Part shown: positions 36,395 through 47,134 of the stretch, one piece after another
Position numbering within the stretch: the stretch's first letter is position 1
Layout: every line of letters begins with the position of its first letter
Assembly: GCF_030272615.1 (NCBI RefSeq)
Contig: NC_081408.1
Location: 763,026,673 to 763,090,672 of the forward strand
Direction: 5' to 3'
DNA length: 64,000 nucleotides
Source of the DNA: Cryptomeria japonica
Lineage: Eukaryota; Streptophyta; Pinopsida; Cupressales; Cupressaceae
Program-made: the position numbers and the translations under genes
The notes under the pieces: model-generated
The model's database searches: none
Seen by the model: the letters and a program-made list of their open reading frames with translations, nothing else
What the model was told of the DNA's origin: nothing

Positions 36395-37200
36395 CACCAA
36401 TTTTTTTTTTGCAGGTTGAAGAAAGTATCAGGAGCTCTCAATCCAAAATTCAGAATTTTTGGAGCATATTTTCATTTTCTATGAATTTTTTATGATTTTT
36501 CATAAAAAAATAATTTTGAGAGCAAATGAGAGATTTTTTTGGATTTTCTTATATTTTTGGAAATATCTCATAATTATACATAGGATCTATTCTAAGTTAT
36601 TTTAATTTTGATGCAAAATATTTCCCTAAAAATCGGATCTTTAAAAATTAGGGTTTTTACTTATTTTGATCAAATTTCACAAACGGCTTTGAATTTTGAC
36701 ATAAATTTTTTATGCAAGTCAAGAAAAGTATTAGAAGGATTCAATAAAAATTTTAGATTTTTTGGATCATTTTGTCAATTTATATGAATTTTTTATGATT
36801 TTTCATAAAAAAATTAATTTTGAGAGAAAATTAGCGAATTTTTTAGATTTTCTTACATTTTTGGAAATATCTCAGAATTATACACAGGATATATTCTTTG
36901 TGATTTTAAATTTGATGAAAAATCATTCCTCAAAAATCAGATCTTTGAAAATTAGGATTTTGCATTATTTTACTCATATTTCACAAACTGCTTGGATTTG
37001 TTGCAGAAATGTATTTATGCAAGTTTGGAAGACCATCAGGACTCTCCAATAAAAATTTCAAATTTTTTGGATTGATTTTGCATTTTATATGAATTTTTTA
37101 TGATTTTTCATAAAAAATTAATTTTTGGAGAAAATTAGCAATTTTTTTGGATTTTCTTACATTTCTGGAAATCTCTTGAAATTTTACAGGTGGTCTTTTT
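36395..37200 (+). repeat. Leader tandem repeats, three copies, about 310 bp
   Basis: Copies start near 36400, 36705 and 37012, the third partial. Each has TATGAATTTTTTATGATTTT followed by TCATAAAAAA, which forms a perfect 10-bp hairpin (for example 36486-36495 with 36500-36509). Each then has GAGA.CAAAT/AAAT...GATTTTCTTA and TTTTTGGAAATATCTC. The region is non-coding. Confidence 0.8.
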
Positions 37201-37639
37201 TTATGATGAATCAGATCTTTGAATTGGTCAACAAAACGCATTGTTGAAGGCCCCTATTTCACAAAGGGGTGATCATTTGAAACAATCCAAACTACTAATA
37301 AATCTTTGTTGCAGGTCCTTGGCAAGGGTTTTTGGATTTTTATTGTGTGCCTTATTTTCATAGACTAGCAAACATTTCAATTGGTGCACTAAAATTGAAT
37401 CATTGTCTTTTGTGTCTTGAGCAATAGGCTCTTTTTGTTTAATCTTTAGAGGGCCTGTCTTCCCGTGTGGTCATTAGGACTACTAGTGAGAAGAGAACGA
37501 CCCAAGTGGTAGTAAAAGAAAAGCCATCTTCTTCCAAACCACTATAAATAACTGCATTCATGGTGAAAACTATGAATAACGTGTGCTGATTAGTTCATAC
37601 CGACACTATGTCTCCCCATAAACCCATTTGATCAAATTT

Positions 37640-37995
37640 ATTTGATCAGTTGTAGGGCGTAACCCCTACTGGCTGGGACCCTTCTGTATTTACAGAGCTG
37701 AAAGTGCCGCATGTATGGCCACATGAGCAGATGCCCTTACTAGCACCTTTTTGTTTTAGAAGCCCAAATCCTTCTAGTTGTTGGGGCAGGAGGTCGGACC
37801 TCTGGTAGCGGCCCACACACATACGGTTCTTAGTAGAGATACAAAGTTTGCCACGGGGAGTTTTCGTGGGGACTGATGCTTGGCTGACCCGAGAAGTGAG
37901 TGCCGAGGGTGGAGTCAGTGAGGTTAAGCATCTAAGTATCCGCTCTGAATAGCGTAGCCTCGGGGGTAAAACCCCATGTGGGATCAACAACTATT
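37640..37995 (+). other. GC-rich block in the leader
   Basis: About 350 bp of markedly higher GC than the surrounding leader, beginning GGGCGTAACCCCTACTGGCT and ending AAACCCCATGTGGGATC. Several short inverted pairs are visible (GGGGTAAAACCCC near 37965, CCACGGGGAG...TTTTCGTGGGG near 37853). Frames on either strand lack motifs. It is likely a structured RNA segment of the leader; the role is unknown. Confidence 0.5.
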
Positions 37996-38732
37996 GTCTT
38001 GGCCAGCCATAAGAATTGTGCTTGACTTATTTTAAACATTCAAACATTCAAGACCAAACAACAAAACATTGTGTCTTTTGTATCTTCAAGTGTATGCAAA
38101 ACATTTTTTACATCAAACAACACACTTTTCTTGGAGTCATTTTGAGTCTAAACACTTGCAAACATTGAGTCCTCATCAACATTGTGTCCTCTTGTCACGA
38201 AAAACAGTTAAACATTCAGATTTGGTCACAACCAACAACTTCACAAATTGGAAAAATTTTATAGTCCAGCAAACAAGAGCAATCAGTTTTGGAATTCTTG
38301 AGCTTCCTAGGTTGTTTCTCTAGGTTTTCATCTAGCATTCAACTTGTCTTTGTGTCTCACAAAGTCCATCATTGCTTTACATCTTGCATTAAATTTACAT
38401 TTGTCTAAACTTGAGTCAAAAGGTCACTTGCTTGTCCTCATCATACTTTGTCAACACACTACATACAACAACATTTTGCTAAGTGGTCCCTCATCAAGGT
38501 CTATCACCTTTGGGTCTCATTTGGTCTTACTTAGAGTCAAGGTCAACTTACCTCATCAAGAGAAACTATCCTCTCTTTGGAAGTCACACCTACTCTACTA
38601 CATACATACTTGGTCTTACACTTTGGACATTGCAAGTACAGTTCAGATTCATTTACATTCCATCCAACTCTTGGTCTTCCATACTTTTTCCATTTTCATC
38701 TAGTCTCACACATCTCGATCAATACCTAGTTC

Positions 38733-41700
38733 ATGGTTGAAACTCGTTCCCAAAAATTCAGGAGAGAAACTAAAGAGGCTCAAGAGTCCGCAAACATGAG
38801 TTCTTATGAGTATGACAATGATATCTTTTTCAATTCTGATCATACTACATTACTTGGCATGGATTCCTATAGAAACATTCCAAATGTTGAAAACATGGAC
38901 ACTACAAACAACAATGATACACAATGATGATATGGACAACTTTTCAGTACATTCAGCAGATGTGGAAGAATCCATTATGGATCCTCGTTTCAATCAATTG
39001 GTTGAGGAAATAATGAGGAGGGATAGACAATACTTCTTACAAATGATGGCACAAAGTGGAGCCAAGATACCTCATGATTTTGACATGTCTCAAATAATGG
39101 AAAATTGACCTTTGCAACAAACTCACTCCAACATGGATCAAAGGAGGCCTAATAGTGGAGGCAATAGAGGACCACATCTTGTGCCTGAATCACCATCATC
39201 TTTGTTTCAAAAACCAGAGGTCCCACATACACATGGTCAAGCATATGATACTCACCTTTGCAGACCATTATGGAAGTCTTATGTAGAGAAATATGCTCAA
39301 TCACATATCAATGCTAAGGATCAACCACCAAAGCAATTGGATATTCAAAGGCATGCTCAAAATTTGGACACAAGGAAACCCCGTGTCAAATTTGGGGGTA
39401 ACACATTAGAACATGACATGCCTGTAGAGTATGGTATACATGGACAAAATAGATATTTCGTTCCTCAACATGAATCTATACCAAGTGGTCCATATATGCA
39501 GCATCACTATAGACCTCCTCCATATGAACATGTGTATGATCAATATCATCCATATATGCAACATGCTCCTCCTCCAATTGGTGCCTCAAGCATGGGGTAT
39601 GGTCCAAGGAGTCGATCTCCACCTAAGAACAATTTGGAGCAACAAATCAGGGATTTACAAAAGAAAATGGAGGACATAAATACACCGAAGCCAACATACA
39701 CAATGAGAGACATATGTCCTTATCCATTTGACAGGAGCATTCCAATGCCTTCATTTTCTACACACTTTGTGACACCTAAGTTTGATAAGTACAAAGGCAA
39801 AGGGGATCCTAAGGCACACATAAGACAATTTTTCACAGCTTACATTGAGGTAGCAGTAGAAGAGACATATTTGATGAGATTATTCCCACAAAGCTTAGGT
39901 GATCAAGCTATGGAATGGTTCTCCCAACTTCCACTTGGAATTAAGTCATGGGGTGACTTAGCAGAGGCATTTATTCAACATTTCTCCTACAACATAGAGA
40001 CAGACATATCAGTCACTACTTTGTGCAACACCAAGCAAAAAGATGGAGAGTCTTTTTCATCATTTTTACAAAGATGGAGAAATCTAGCTAGCAAATGCTC
40101 TTGTGAAATTCCACAAAAACAAATGGTAGAAATGTTCACCCAAAATGTTAACAAAGAGATTGGTTATGACTTAAGGAAAGCTTGTTTGTCCACCTTCAAG
40201 GACGTCATTGAAAAAGGCTTAGCAACAGAGAAGGTCCTAATTGAACAAGGAGTCATTAAGATATTCAAGGAAAACAAAGATGACTTTAAAGGAAAAGACA
40301 AGCCAAGATTTTGGAATAAAAACAAGAACACAGTCAATGATGGTGTTGTTGATGCCAATACAGTGCGACCCAAATTCATTTTTTCTGGATCAAATCAGGT
40401 GAATACTCAAACAACTTCTAAATCACAAAGGAAGTACACTCCATTGGGAGAACCACTTGAGTCAGTTTTCAAAAAGCTAGTGGCAAACAAGGTAATCACT
40501 ATTCTAGATTTTCCTCCATATGAACCAAAGGTTAAACCAAATTGGTGGAATGATGATGAATATTGTGAATTTCATAAGAGCAAGGGTCATAAGATAGGAA
40601 ATTGCCATCGACTGAAAAACATCATACAAGATCTCATTGATAGGGGTGACATTGAGATTGAAGGGCACTCATCCAATCAAGAACACGAGATGTTTAAGGA
40701 ACCATTCCCAAAACATGACAAAGGAAAAGCTAAAGTCATAGATGATCAAACCAACTATACCAGAGCATCCTACAACTATGATTCAACTATCAATCATATC
40801 TCGATGGACAATTACGTCTCTACCATTATCATCAAGGACAAAAACCCTGAGAATTATACCTAGAGACCCAAGATTGTCTTAAAAGGCGTTGGATCTTCTT
40901 CCGAACCTACCTCTGAATGTCATGTTACAACCCATCGAGGTAAATTCACTTTGCAAGGTGCTCCAGCTAAAAACACCGCTTCCTCATCAACCAAACCTGA
41001 GTATGACCTTGTAGAACAGTTAGGGAAGACACCCGCACTTATTTCAATTCTTGATCTCTTACGCATATCCCCCGCACATAAAGCTATTCTTGACAAAATC
41101 TTGAGAGACACTGTCATTCCTACTGATCTGAACGTGGACCAGTTTCAAGCCATGGTGGGATACCTTTCCATTCCACACTCCCTTACATTCACAGAAGCCG
41201 ATGATGCCTCTGTGAGCCAGCCACATAATGCACCTTTACACATCGAAGCCTTCATACACAAACATCGAATAAAACGAGTCCTGATAGATGGAGGAGCAGG
41301 TCTAAACATTTGTACATTGAGCACTATTAAACAATTGGGATATTCTGATAAAGCTGTGAATTCTACAAACAAAATTACTATCAAAGCATATGATGATGAA
41401 GAGCGTTCATCCAAGGGTACAATCACCTTACCTCTCAGAGTTGGGCCAGTTACAAAGGATGTGGTTTGTCAAGTACTTGATCTTGATCTCACATACAATA
41501 TATTACTAGGACGTCCTTGGATTCATGAAATGAGGGCAATACCATCAACATATCATCAATGTATCAAGTTCCCACACAGTGGAGTTGAAGTGACCATCAA
41601 AGGCGATCCAAATCCATTCATATATTGCAACAATCTGTGACCTAGATCAGAAATAACAATTCCAGTTAATAGAGAAGCTATTCCTTCATCAGCATATGTG

Positions 41701-42831
41701 GATCTAGAACCATTGAAAGCTTCTACATCAAAACAAGCAGAGATCAAAGAAAAGTTCAATATTAAAGACATGGGATGTGGTGAGTATATCTTTCATGTTG
41801 ATCAACTCCCACTATCTCCTAAGGTATTCAATAGACATGAACAATCTATAAACAATTTGAAAGGAATTGGGTGTGAACCACCTAGTGTTGTGGCTACTAA
41901 GTCTGAATGCAAATCTCCTCTAGTGGTGCAAGCATATCTTGATATCAATAGTCCTAAGAGTGGTTCCAGCGAAGAATCTATTGAGCGTATTGCCAACCCT
42001 CTTTAGAACTCACATAGCTTTACCATATCATCCACTCATTCCATTTCCACTCCACTTCCAGACTTGGATCAACAAGAATCACAAAAGCCCTTAGTCATTG
42101 GGGATCAAGAATCAAGCTTTGAAAAGAAAAATATAAAAGTCAAAAATAAAGAAAAGTCCTTTAGTCCAAATCAAAATCAAAAGCTATTGGACTCTACAAA
42201 AATCAAAGTCAAGGATAAAAATTCTATGAAAGAAAAAGAGCAAGAGTTGATCACCCCTAATATCAAAATAACTGGGGGCAAAAGTTCTAAATTTTCAAGT
42301 CAAAATGCATACTTGTTGATCCTAAGTCTCCATCATGCTATCCTACTTTCACTTCTTTTCACAATCATAAGCCTTCATAACTCATCCACTGGTTCCGCAC
42401 ATCCTTTCCCTTCCGGCGATACATCATGGACCTTTAATGGAGCTTCCTCAAGGGACTTTGTTATCAGGGATGCCCAAACTTCTTTAGGTGACACGCATAT
42501 GGGAAAATGTAGTCCACACACTAGTAATTCTATCTCAATTCCTTTATCAAGGAAGATAGTCACTTGAGCTACATATCATTCAATCAAGGAACGATGCAGC
42601 TACAATCATAAAGTGAAGCCTCGCACATTTGAGGTAGGTGATTTAGTTCTCAAAGAAAATCCTAAAAATCGGCAAGACAGAGAAAAGAAGGGCAAGTTTG
42701 AACCAAACTGGCTTGGTCCTTACATCATTACAACAACCTATGGATCTGGGGCATATCAGCTCTCAACTACAGAAGGTGAACCTTTGGAGGATCCTATCAA
42801 CAACATGCACCTTCGCAGGTTTTACACATAG
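38733..42831 (+). pseudogene. Gag-protease polyprotein with integrase tail, pol core lost
   Basis: ATG at 38733; after a frameshift before about 38930 one frame stays open to 42831, apart from TGA 39106, TAG 40861, TGA 41638, TAG 42004 and TGA 42565. Domains: N-terminal Pro/His/Tyr-rich part; Gag core with KGKGDPKAHIRQFF and DQAMEWFSQLPLG (about 39790-39930); knuckle YCEFHKSKGHKIGNC (about 40561-40605); protease with RVLIDGGAGLNICTL (about 41275) and LLGRPWIHEMRAIPS (about 41505). A Ser/Lys-rich stretch (42064-42560) follows in place of polymerase and integrase core; its WTFNGASS might be an RNase H trace. The last 75 codons (KVKPRTFEVGDLVL ... NNMHLRRFY) are an integrase C-terminal tail. The tail in the same frame indicates a clean internal deletion of RT/RH/IN. 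Confidence 0.85.
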
Positions 42832-42850
42832 CTCTTCAGAGTGTCCTAAT

Positions 42851-43120
42851 TCAAAAATACAAAAAAATAAAAAATTTCAAAAATACAAAAAAATAAAAAA
42901 ATTCAAAAATACAAAAAAAATTATAAAACAAAAAAAAAAAATCGTTACTTGGTGAAAACCTGGCAAACAGGCGCCTTGTGACACACACACAAAAAAAAAA
43001 ACATTGAAAAATCGAAAAAAAGTAAAGAGAAATAATTTTGTCCAACGGTGAAAACCACTTCGGCGGTGCCCTGGGCAAGTACCATGGTGAAAACTAGGTC
43101 ACCAGCGCCATGCGTAGAGA
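42851..43120 (+). repeat. A-rich tract and three GGTGAAAAC modules
   Basis: Right after the integrase tail stop, TTCAAAAATACAAAAAAATA repeats about three times (42851-42930). Then come three related segments beginning TGGTGAAAACC (42951), ACGGTGAAAACC (43045) and ATGGTGAAAACT (43085), each followed by a GGCGCC/GGTGCC/GCGCCA motif. Non-coding; they may separate the sense coding region from the antisense gene. Confidence 0.55.
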
Positions 43121-44473
43121 CATTGCTCCTCCCTCCTTCAGGATTCACTTTCATCCTTCACTTTGCACACACTCACGACCAATTCATCCATAATAAACTT
43201 ACACATTCCCATCATGGCTTGTTATTGATCTACCCAAGATTGGTTCACCATTCATAATAAACCTCCCTTTTCACCTCCCTTTCCATCCATAATAAATCCG
43301 ATCCTATCTATGGCTAAGGCAAATCCTACGTCTAGTGATGGGTGTGGAACTAAGAACATCACATGTTTCGAGGAGTACAGTTTCTTCCAGCTTCCTTCAG
43401 TCTATCTGCACACAATCAGCAATAAAGCAACATTTGCATCACAGATCCGCAATAAAGTTTCATGTTCTCCGCAATAATGTATCAATTTCATGGATTCAGT
43501 CAGTTTCAGATGAGACACAGCAGCAACAATGGGCTTCAACAAATCAAATCTTTCAACAGACTCAGACAACATTATGGTTCAGTGCTATCTATCCATTTTG
43601 TGAAAGTAAAGATTGTGACCACAATCAAATAAGACTTATACAAGTGACAAGAGACACTAAACTTGAGGACTACAGTGGATGTTGGTGTCGAGTCTTGGTT
43701 TTCTTTTGATTTTATCTTTTGGTGACATGTCTTTTAGCTTTTCCAGGATGTCTTTGACTAGAGATTCTATCTCCAGGATGTCTTTGACTAGAAAGGTGAG
43801 GATGGGGTATCGTCACCTTTTTTTTTTTCTTTGTTGTCTGTGGATTGTCTCTTAGTAATGCTATGACTTGTCCAAGGATATGAGGACACTGTGAGTCTAG
43901 TATGAACTGGGGCATTCCTTGTTTGTGACTGCCTTATCTCCATGCAAACAAGTACAATGACTTTCTGGGTCGAACATATGCCTCGATTGTCATAACCTAC
44001 TTGCCATAATAAAGCTCAATGATGATAACGCACAAGAAGCTCTTTCACTTTCATATCTTCTATCTTTCATCCGTTTTCTTGATTGACTTCCATCATCCTT
44101 CTCGAGTCCGCGTAGCCTGCTATCACATGACTGAGTATAATGACACACCAAAAACATTTACATTTCATGTAGTTGCACCTGCATTACCACATATCTCATT
44201 TCATACATACATATAGATATCACAATTGCATCACATCCTGCACACAATACATGTTAGAACATTTTATATTCTCATCATGTAAATAGTTATTTGCATTGTC
44301 ATATCCATCCGCATTTCATACATTCACATTTGCAGTAGCATAACATATAAAAACATAAAAGAAAAAAATATTGTATTTCATCATATACATATTTGCATCC
44401 ATATCATAAGCATCACATTAGAACATCTCATCACATAGGTACACATGCATATAGCTGCCGCAAAGATGAATCA

Positions 44474-44552
<79 letters not shown>

Positions 44553-44657
44553 GTCATGATACAATGATGTCAAAATCATATGGCTACAATCACCAGAAGG
44601 TGTCTACATCATCATACAAAAATGGTACAATACTGATACATAGGGAGCCCTCTACAG
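43121..44657 (+). other. Non-coding 3' region of nested element
   Basis: No domain is seen on either strand. It includes a 29-bp tandem duplication (CCAGGATGTCTTTGACTAGA at 43743 and 43772) and a long TA microsatellite at about 44478-44548. Its position, between the coding part and the antisense gene, would make it the shared 3' flank of two convergent transcripts. Confidence 0.5.
44478..44548. repeat. (TA)n microsatellite, about 35 units
   Basis: Uninterrupted TA dinucleotides inside the nested element's 3' region. Confidence 0.95.
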
Positions 44658-45220
44658 CTATGATGAATTCCCTACCTCAGAGTTGGCTGGCCTCGACGGA
44701 GTTTGAGCCCTAGAAGGACCCGCCCCAAGATCATCTCTCCTGGCCCCTGTGTCCTCTGCAGCCACCCCTCGTGTCGCCCTATCCGGACAGAGGAACCCAC
44801 TGATAACTCCTGCCAACACTGTTGGTAGTGCTAATCCTATCCATGTCATGGTATCCCATGCCACATGTCCCACCCTCATCTCCAGTCTCGGATCCTAGAA
44901 AACTCGTCTAAGGGCATCCCTGTCTCTGTCTCGATCGTACGGAATCAGCTCCCCATCGATCGGTATCTGCAGAATCCTATATACATCCTTCAGGGTGACT
45001 GTCATCTCCCCCATCGGCAAATGAAAAGTGCAAGTCTCAAAGTGCCACCTCTCCGCCAGTGCAATCAACAATCCCATGTTCACCCGAAACTCAGGCACAT
45101 ACAGAATATTTCTCAATCCCATAGCCTCAATCACAGCTCGGTCCTCGGTTGTCAACTTAGGTCACAACCTCTAAGTCGGTGGGAATCTCTCCCGTGACTC
45201 CAGCATAGGCAAATACTCCC
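44658..45220 (-). pseudogene. Antisense plant mobile domain (PMD) gene, broken
   Basis: On the minus strand one frame runs from about 45220 to 44658 with few stops (two between 45155 and 45180, one TAG at 44895). It reads EYLPMLESRERFPPT, then AVIEAMGLRNILYVPEF, WHFETCTFHLPMGEMTVTL, KDVYRILQIPIDGELI, and after the stop LPTVLAGVISGFLCPDRAT. The FHLPxGEMTVTLxDV...LxIPIDGE signature is that of the plant mobile domain (aminotransferase-like/MAIN-type) shared by some host proteins and transposable elements. It lies between the integrase tail and the 3' LTR, opposite to the element. A possible first exon is at 45883-46030. PMD function in elements is unknown; host PMD proteins are nuclear and act in silencing and genome stability. 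Recognition is by memory of the motif only. Confidence 0.72.
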
Positions 45221-45250
45221 GCAGTCACACAAATCAATCATCTCAATCCT

Positions 45251-45465
45251 AGTGACACTCACTGTTCATCACAAAGTGTTGTTTCTATCCTAGTGGTACT
45301 CCCTGTTCATCACAAAGTACTACGCGTTTGGCACTCCCTGTTCATCACAAAGTGCTGCTCACATTTGCACTCACTGTTCATCACAAAGTGCTGCTCATAT
45401 TTTAGTACTCACTGTTCATCACAAAGTACTATATCTTGGTACTCACTGTTCATCACAAAGTGCCT
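45251..45465. repeat. Six tandem hairpin units with paired base changes
   Basis: Six units at 34-41-bp spacing share CTGTTCATCACAAAGT. Each is flanked by a 5-bp stem: 45255/45275 ACACT-AGTGT, 45296/45316 GTACT-AGTAC, 45331/45351 GCACT-AGTGC, 45367/45387 GCACT-AGTGC, 45405/45425 GTACT-AGTAC, 45439/45459 GTACT-AGTGC (one G-U type mismatch). When one arm changes, the other usually changes to match. Two larger related repeats with CAACGTATGTTC follow at about 45490-45660. The array would lie inside the predicted intron of the antisense PMD gene. Confidence 0.8.
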
Positions 45466-45882
45466 TGATCTATCTTATCCTAGGGCCTATGATTGAGTGA
45501 ATCCTCTTGAGTAGTTTCCTAATTGGCAACGTATGTTCTATCACAGAATTGTCAATCCTAGCCCTATTTGTTATCCTAGTCTTCTCTAGAGGACCTGCTT
45601 GAGTGTATCCTCTCAGCAGCTTATCCAATCGACAACGTATGTTCATCACAGAACTGCCGATTTGACCTAGAAGACACAAATTCACATTTTTGGACACAAA
45701 CGTGCTTTCATGACATAAACGCTCTTTTAGACTGCATAAACGTGCCTGGCACCAACGCAGACGCGCCTACATGTTTTTGACATTTTTTGGACCCTATTCT
45801 AAGCGTATTTATTACTCTACCTAGCATGCATTAATGACAACAATAAATGCATCAAAGTACAAGGAGGTTTTGTGGTACTTAC

Positions 45883-46030
45883 TGGCTCTCCTGCCTCTGT
45901 TGGCCTCTGATATCAGCGAACGCGATCGAATCTGTGAACCAATGCCATCGCTGCTGACTGCTACTGCTCTATTCTCTCTCTGCACTCTGATCTCTTGGAT
46001 GTGTGGATGACAATGAGGATGTTTTACCAT
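45883..46030 (-). other. Putative first exon of antisense PMD gene
   Basis: A minus-strand frame starts with ATG at 46030 (MVKHPHCHPHIQEIRVQ...) and runs about 49 codons to a GTAAGT splice-donor match at 45882-45877 (CCAGTAAGT). Downstream the PMD frame resumes near 45220. A CTATAAGATAG TATA-like motif lies only about 15 bp before this ATG, too close for normal use, so the true start may be elsewhere. The exon is a prediction, not observed. Confidence 0.35.
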
Positions 46031-46270
46031 CGTGGTCTATCTTATAGACTACCCTAGCCCTCGTTTCCCAAGTCAGTCTTCATTATCCCGTGACTCTGTC
46101 ACTTTATTCGGTCAATCCATTCTAGCCTCTCTTTCTTATCGAGAGATTGTCTGCAATCTTTTCAGACATTTTCATCCAATCTCTTGAGGGTGCATATCAT
46201 TCCCATCTTGGGGCAACTTTGTATCAGTTCATATTATCTTCTTTGAAACAACGCGACAAGCCGCATTGTC

Positions 46271-46286
46271 TCAAAGAGGGGCAAAA
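46271..46286 (+). other. Polypurine tract of nested element
   Basis: TCAAAGAGGGGCAAAA directly precedes the TGTAGAC start of the 3' LTR. Confidence 0.8.
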
Positions 46287-47129
46287 TGTAGACACCTAAA
46301 ATTGTCATGTCTAATTAAATAAATATCTTTATTTATTTAATTATTTTAAGCCTAATTCTTCTATTAATTAAATAAATCTTTATTTATTTAATTAATTCAT
46401 TTATCCTCTTCTAGCCTTATTTCTCATTTAGATAAATACATTTATTTATTTAAATTATCCTTTTCCTAAATTAAATAAATATCTTATTTATTTAATTATC
46501 CCACTTCTTCTATTAATTATATAAATCTTTATTTATTTAATTAATTCATTAACCTTTTCTACCCATGACACATGTCATTCATCTCTTAATTCATACACTA
46601 CCTACCCCTTTCATTATTTTATTATTTCTTTTACCTACCCTCTAATCATAGCAGACCTCCTTTTACACCTCTCAATCTTATCCCTCCATTTCTTATAGTG
46701 TCTTCTATATAAGGAGATGCTTCCTTCATTATCAACCCTAATCAATCATTCTAATCAATCTATGCATCTTAATCAATTGATTACACTCACTATGCATTCA
46801 ACCCCCCCTGTTGACTACTTGACTACACTACGCTTTTGAACATAGGCGATCCTACTTGCAACCACATTCCGTTCTTTGTTGAGCTCTTGTGCACATAAAA
46901 TTTGAGAGCAAATATATCAAGCAAGATCAATGGAGATAGGAAGAATGGAGATCCAAACCCTATTGGACATGTGATGGTATAATCTTTGTGATTTCATTTG
47001 ATTTGCATTGTCTTAGGTAATCTTCATATGTTATGGTGGATCTTTGTTGTTGTTAGGCTAGGGTTTTGTGGTTGAATTCATTTAGCCTTTCAATATCGTT
47101 ATTATTGTTATCCATTTTCACCATAAACA
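46287..47129 (+). repeat. 3' LTR of the nested element
   Basis: 843 bp, TGTAGACACC... to ...CACCATAAACA, with the TATA box at 46706-46713. It is followed by GATAT (47130-47134), the second target duplication. Confidence 0.92.
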
Positions 47130-47134
47130 GATAT

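Larger units (their letters stand above)
35370..47129 (+). mobile_element. Nested young Tat-like element without polymerase
   Basis: LTRs 35370-36211 (842 bp) and 46287-47129 (843 bp) differ at roughly ten positions. The target duplication GATAT lies at 35365-35369 and 47130-47134, inside the host integrase. Order: LTR, primer site, leader with tandem repeats and a GC-rich block, Gag-protease frame, short integrase tail, A-rich tract, long 3' region with an antisense plant-mobile-domain gene, polypurine tract, LTR. Reverse transcriptase, RNase H and the integrase core are missing. The Gag, protease (DGGA) and integrase-tail style plus the antisense extra gene resemble the Tat/Ogre branch of Gypsy, where antisense ORFs are known. 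Confidence 0.92.

Noticed and set aside
37646-37990. 114-codon minus-strand frame in the GC-rich leader block
   Set aside because: No recognisable motif, and the frame depends on the GC-rich composition; a structured non-coding segment is more likely.
45251-45465. CRISPR-like array
   Set aside because: Units are regularly spaced, but spacers are short (about 10-20 bp) and similar to each other, and the context is a plant retrotransposon.
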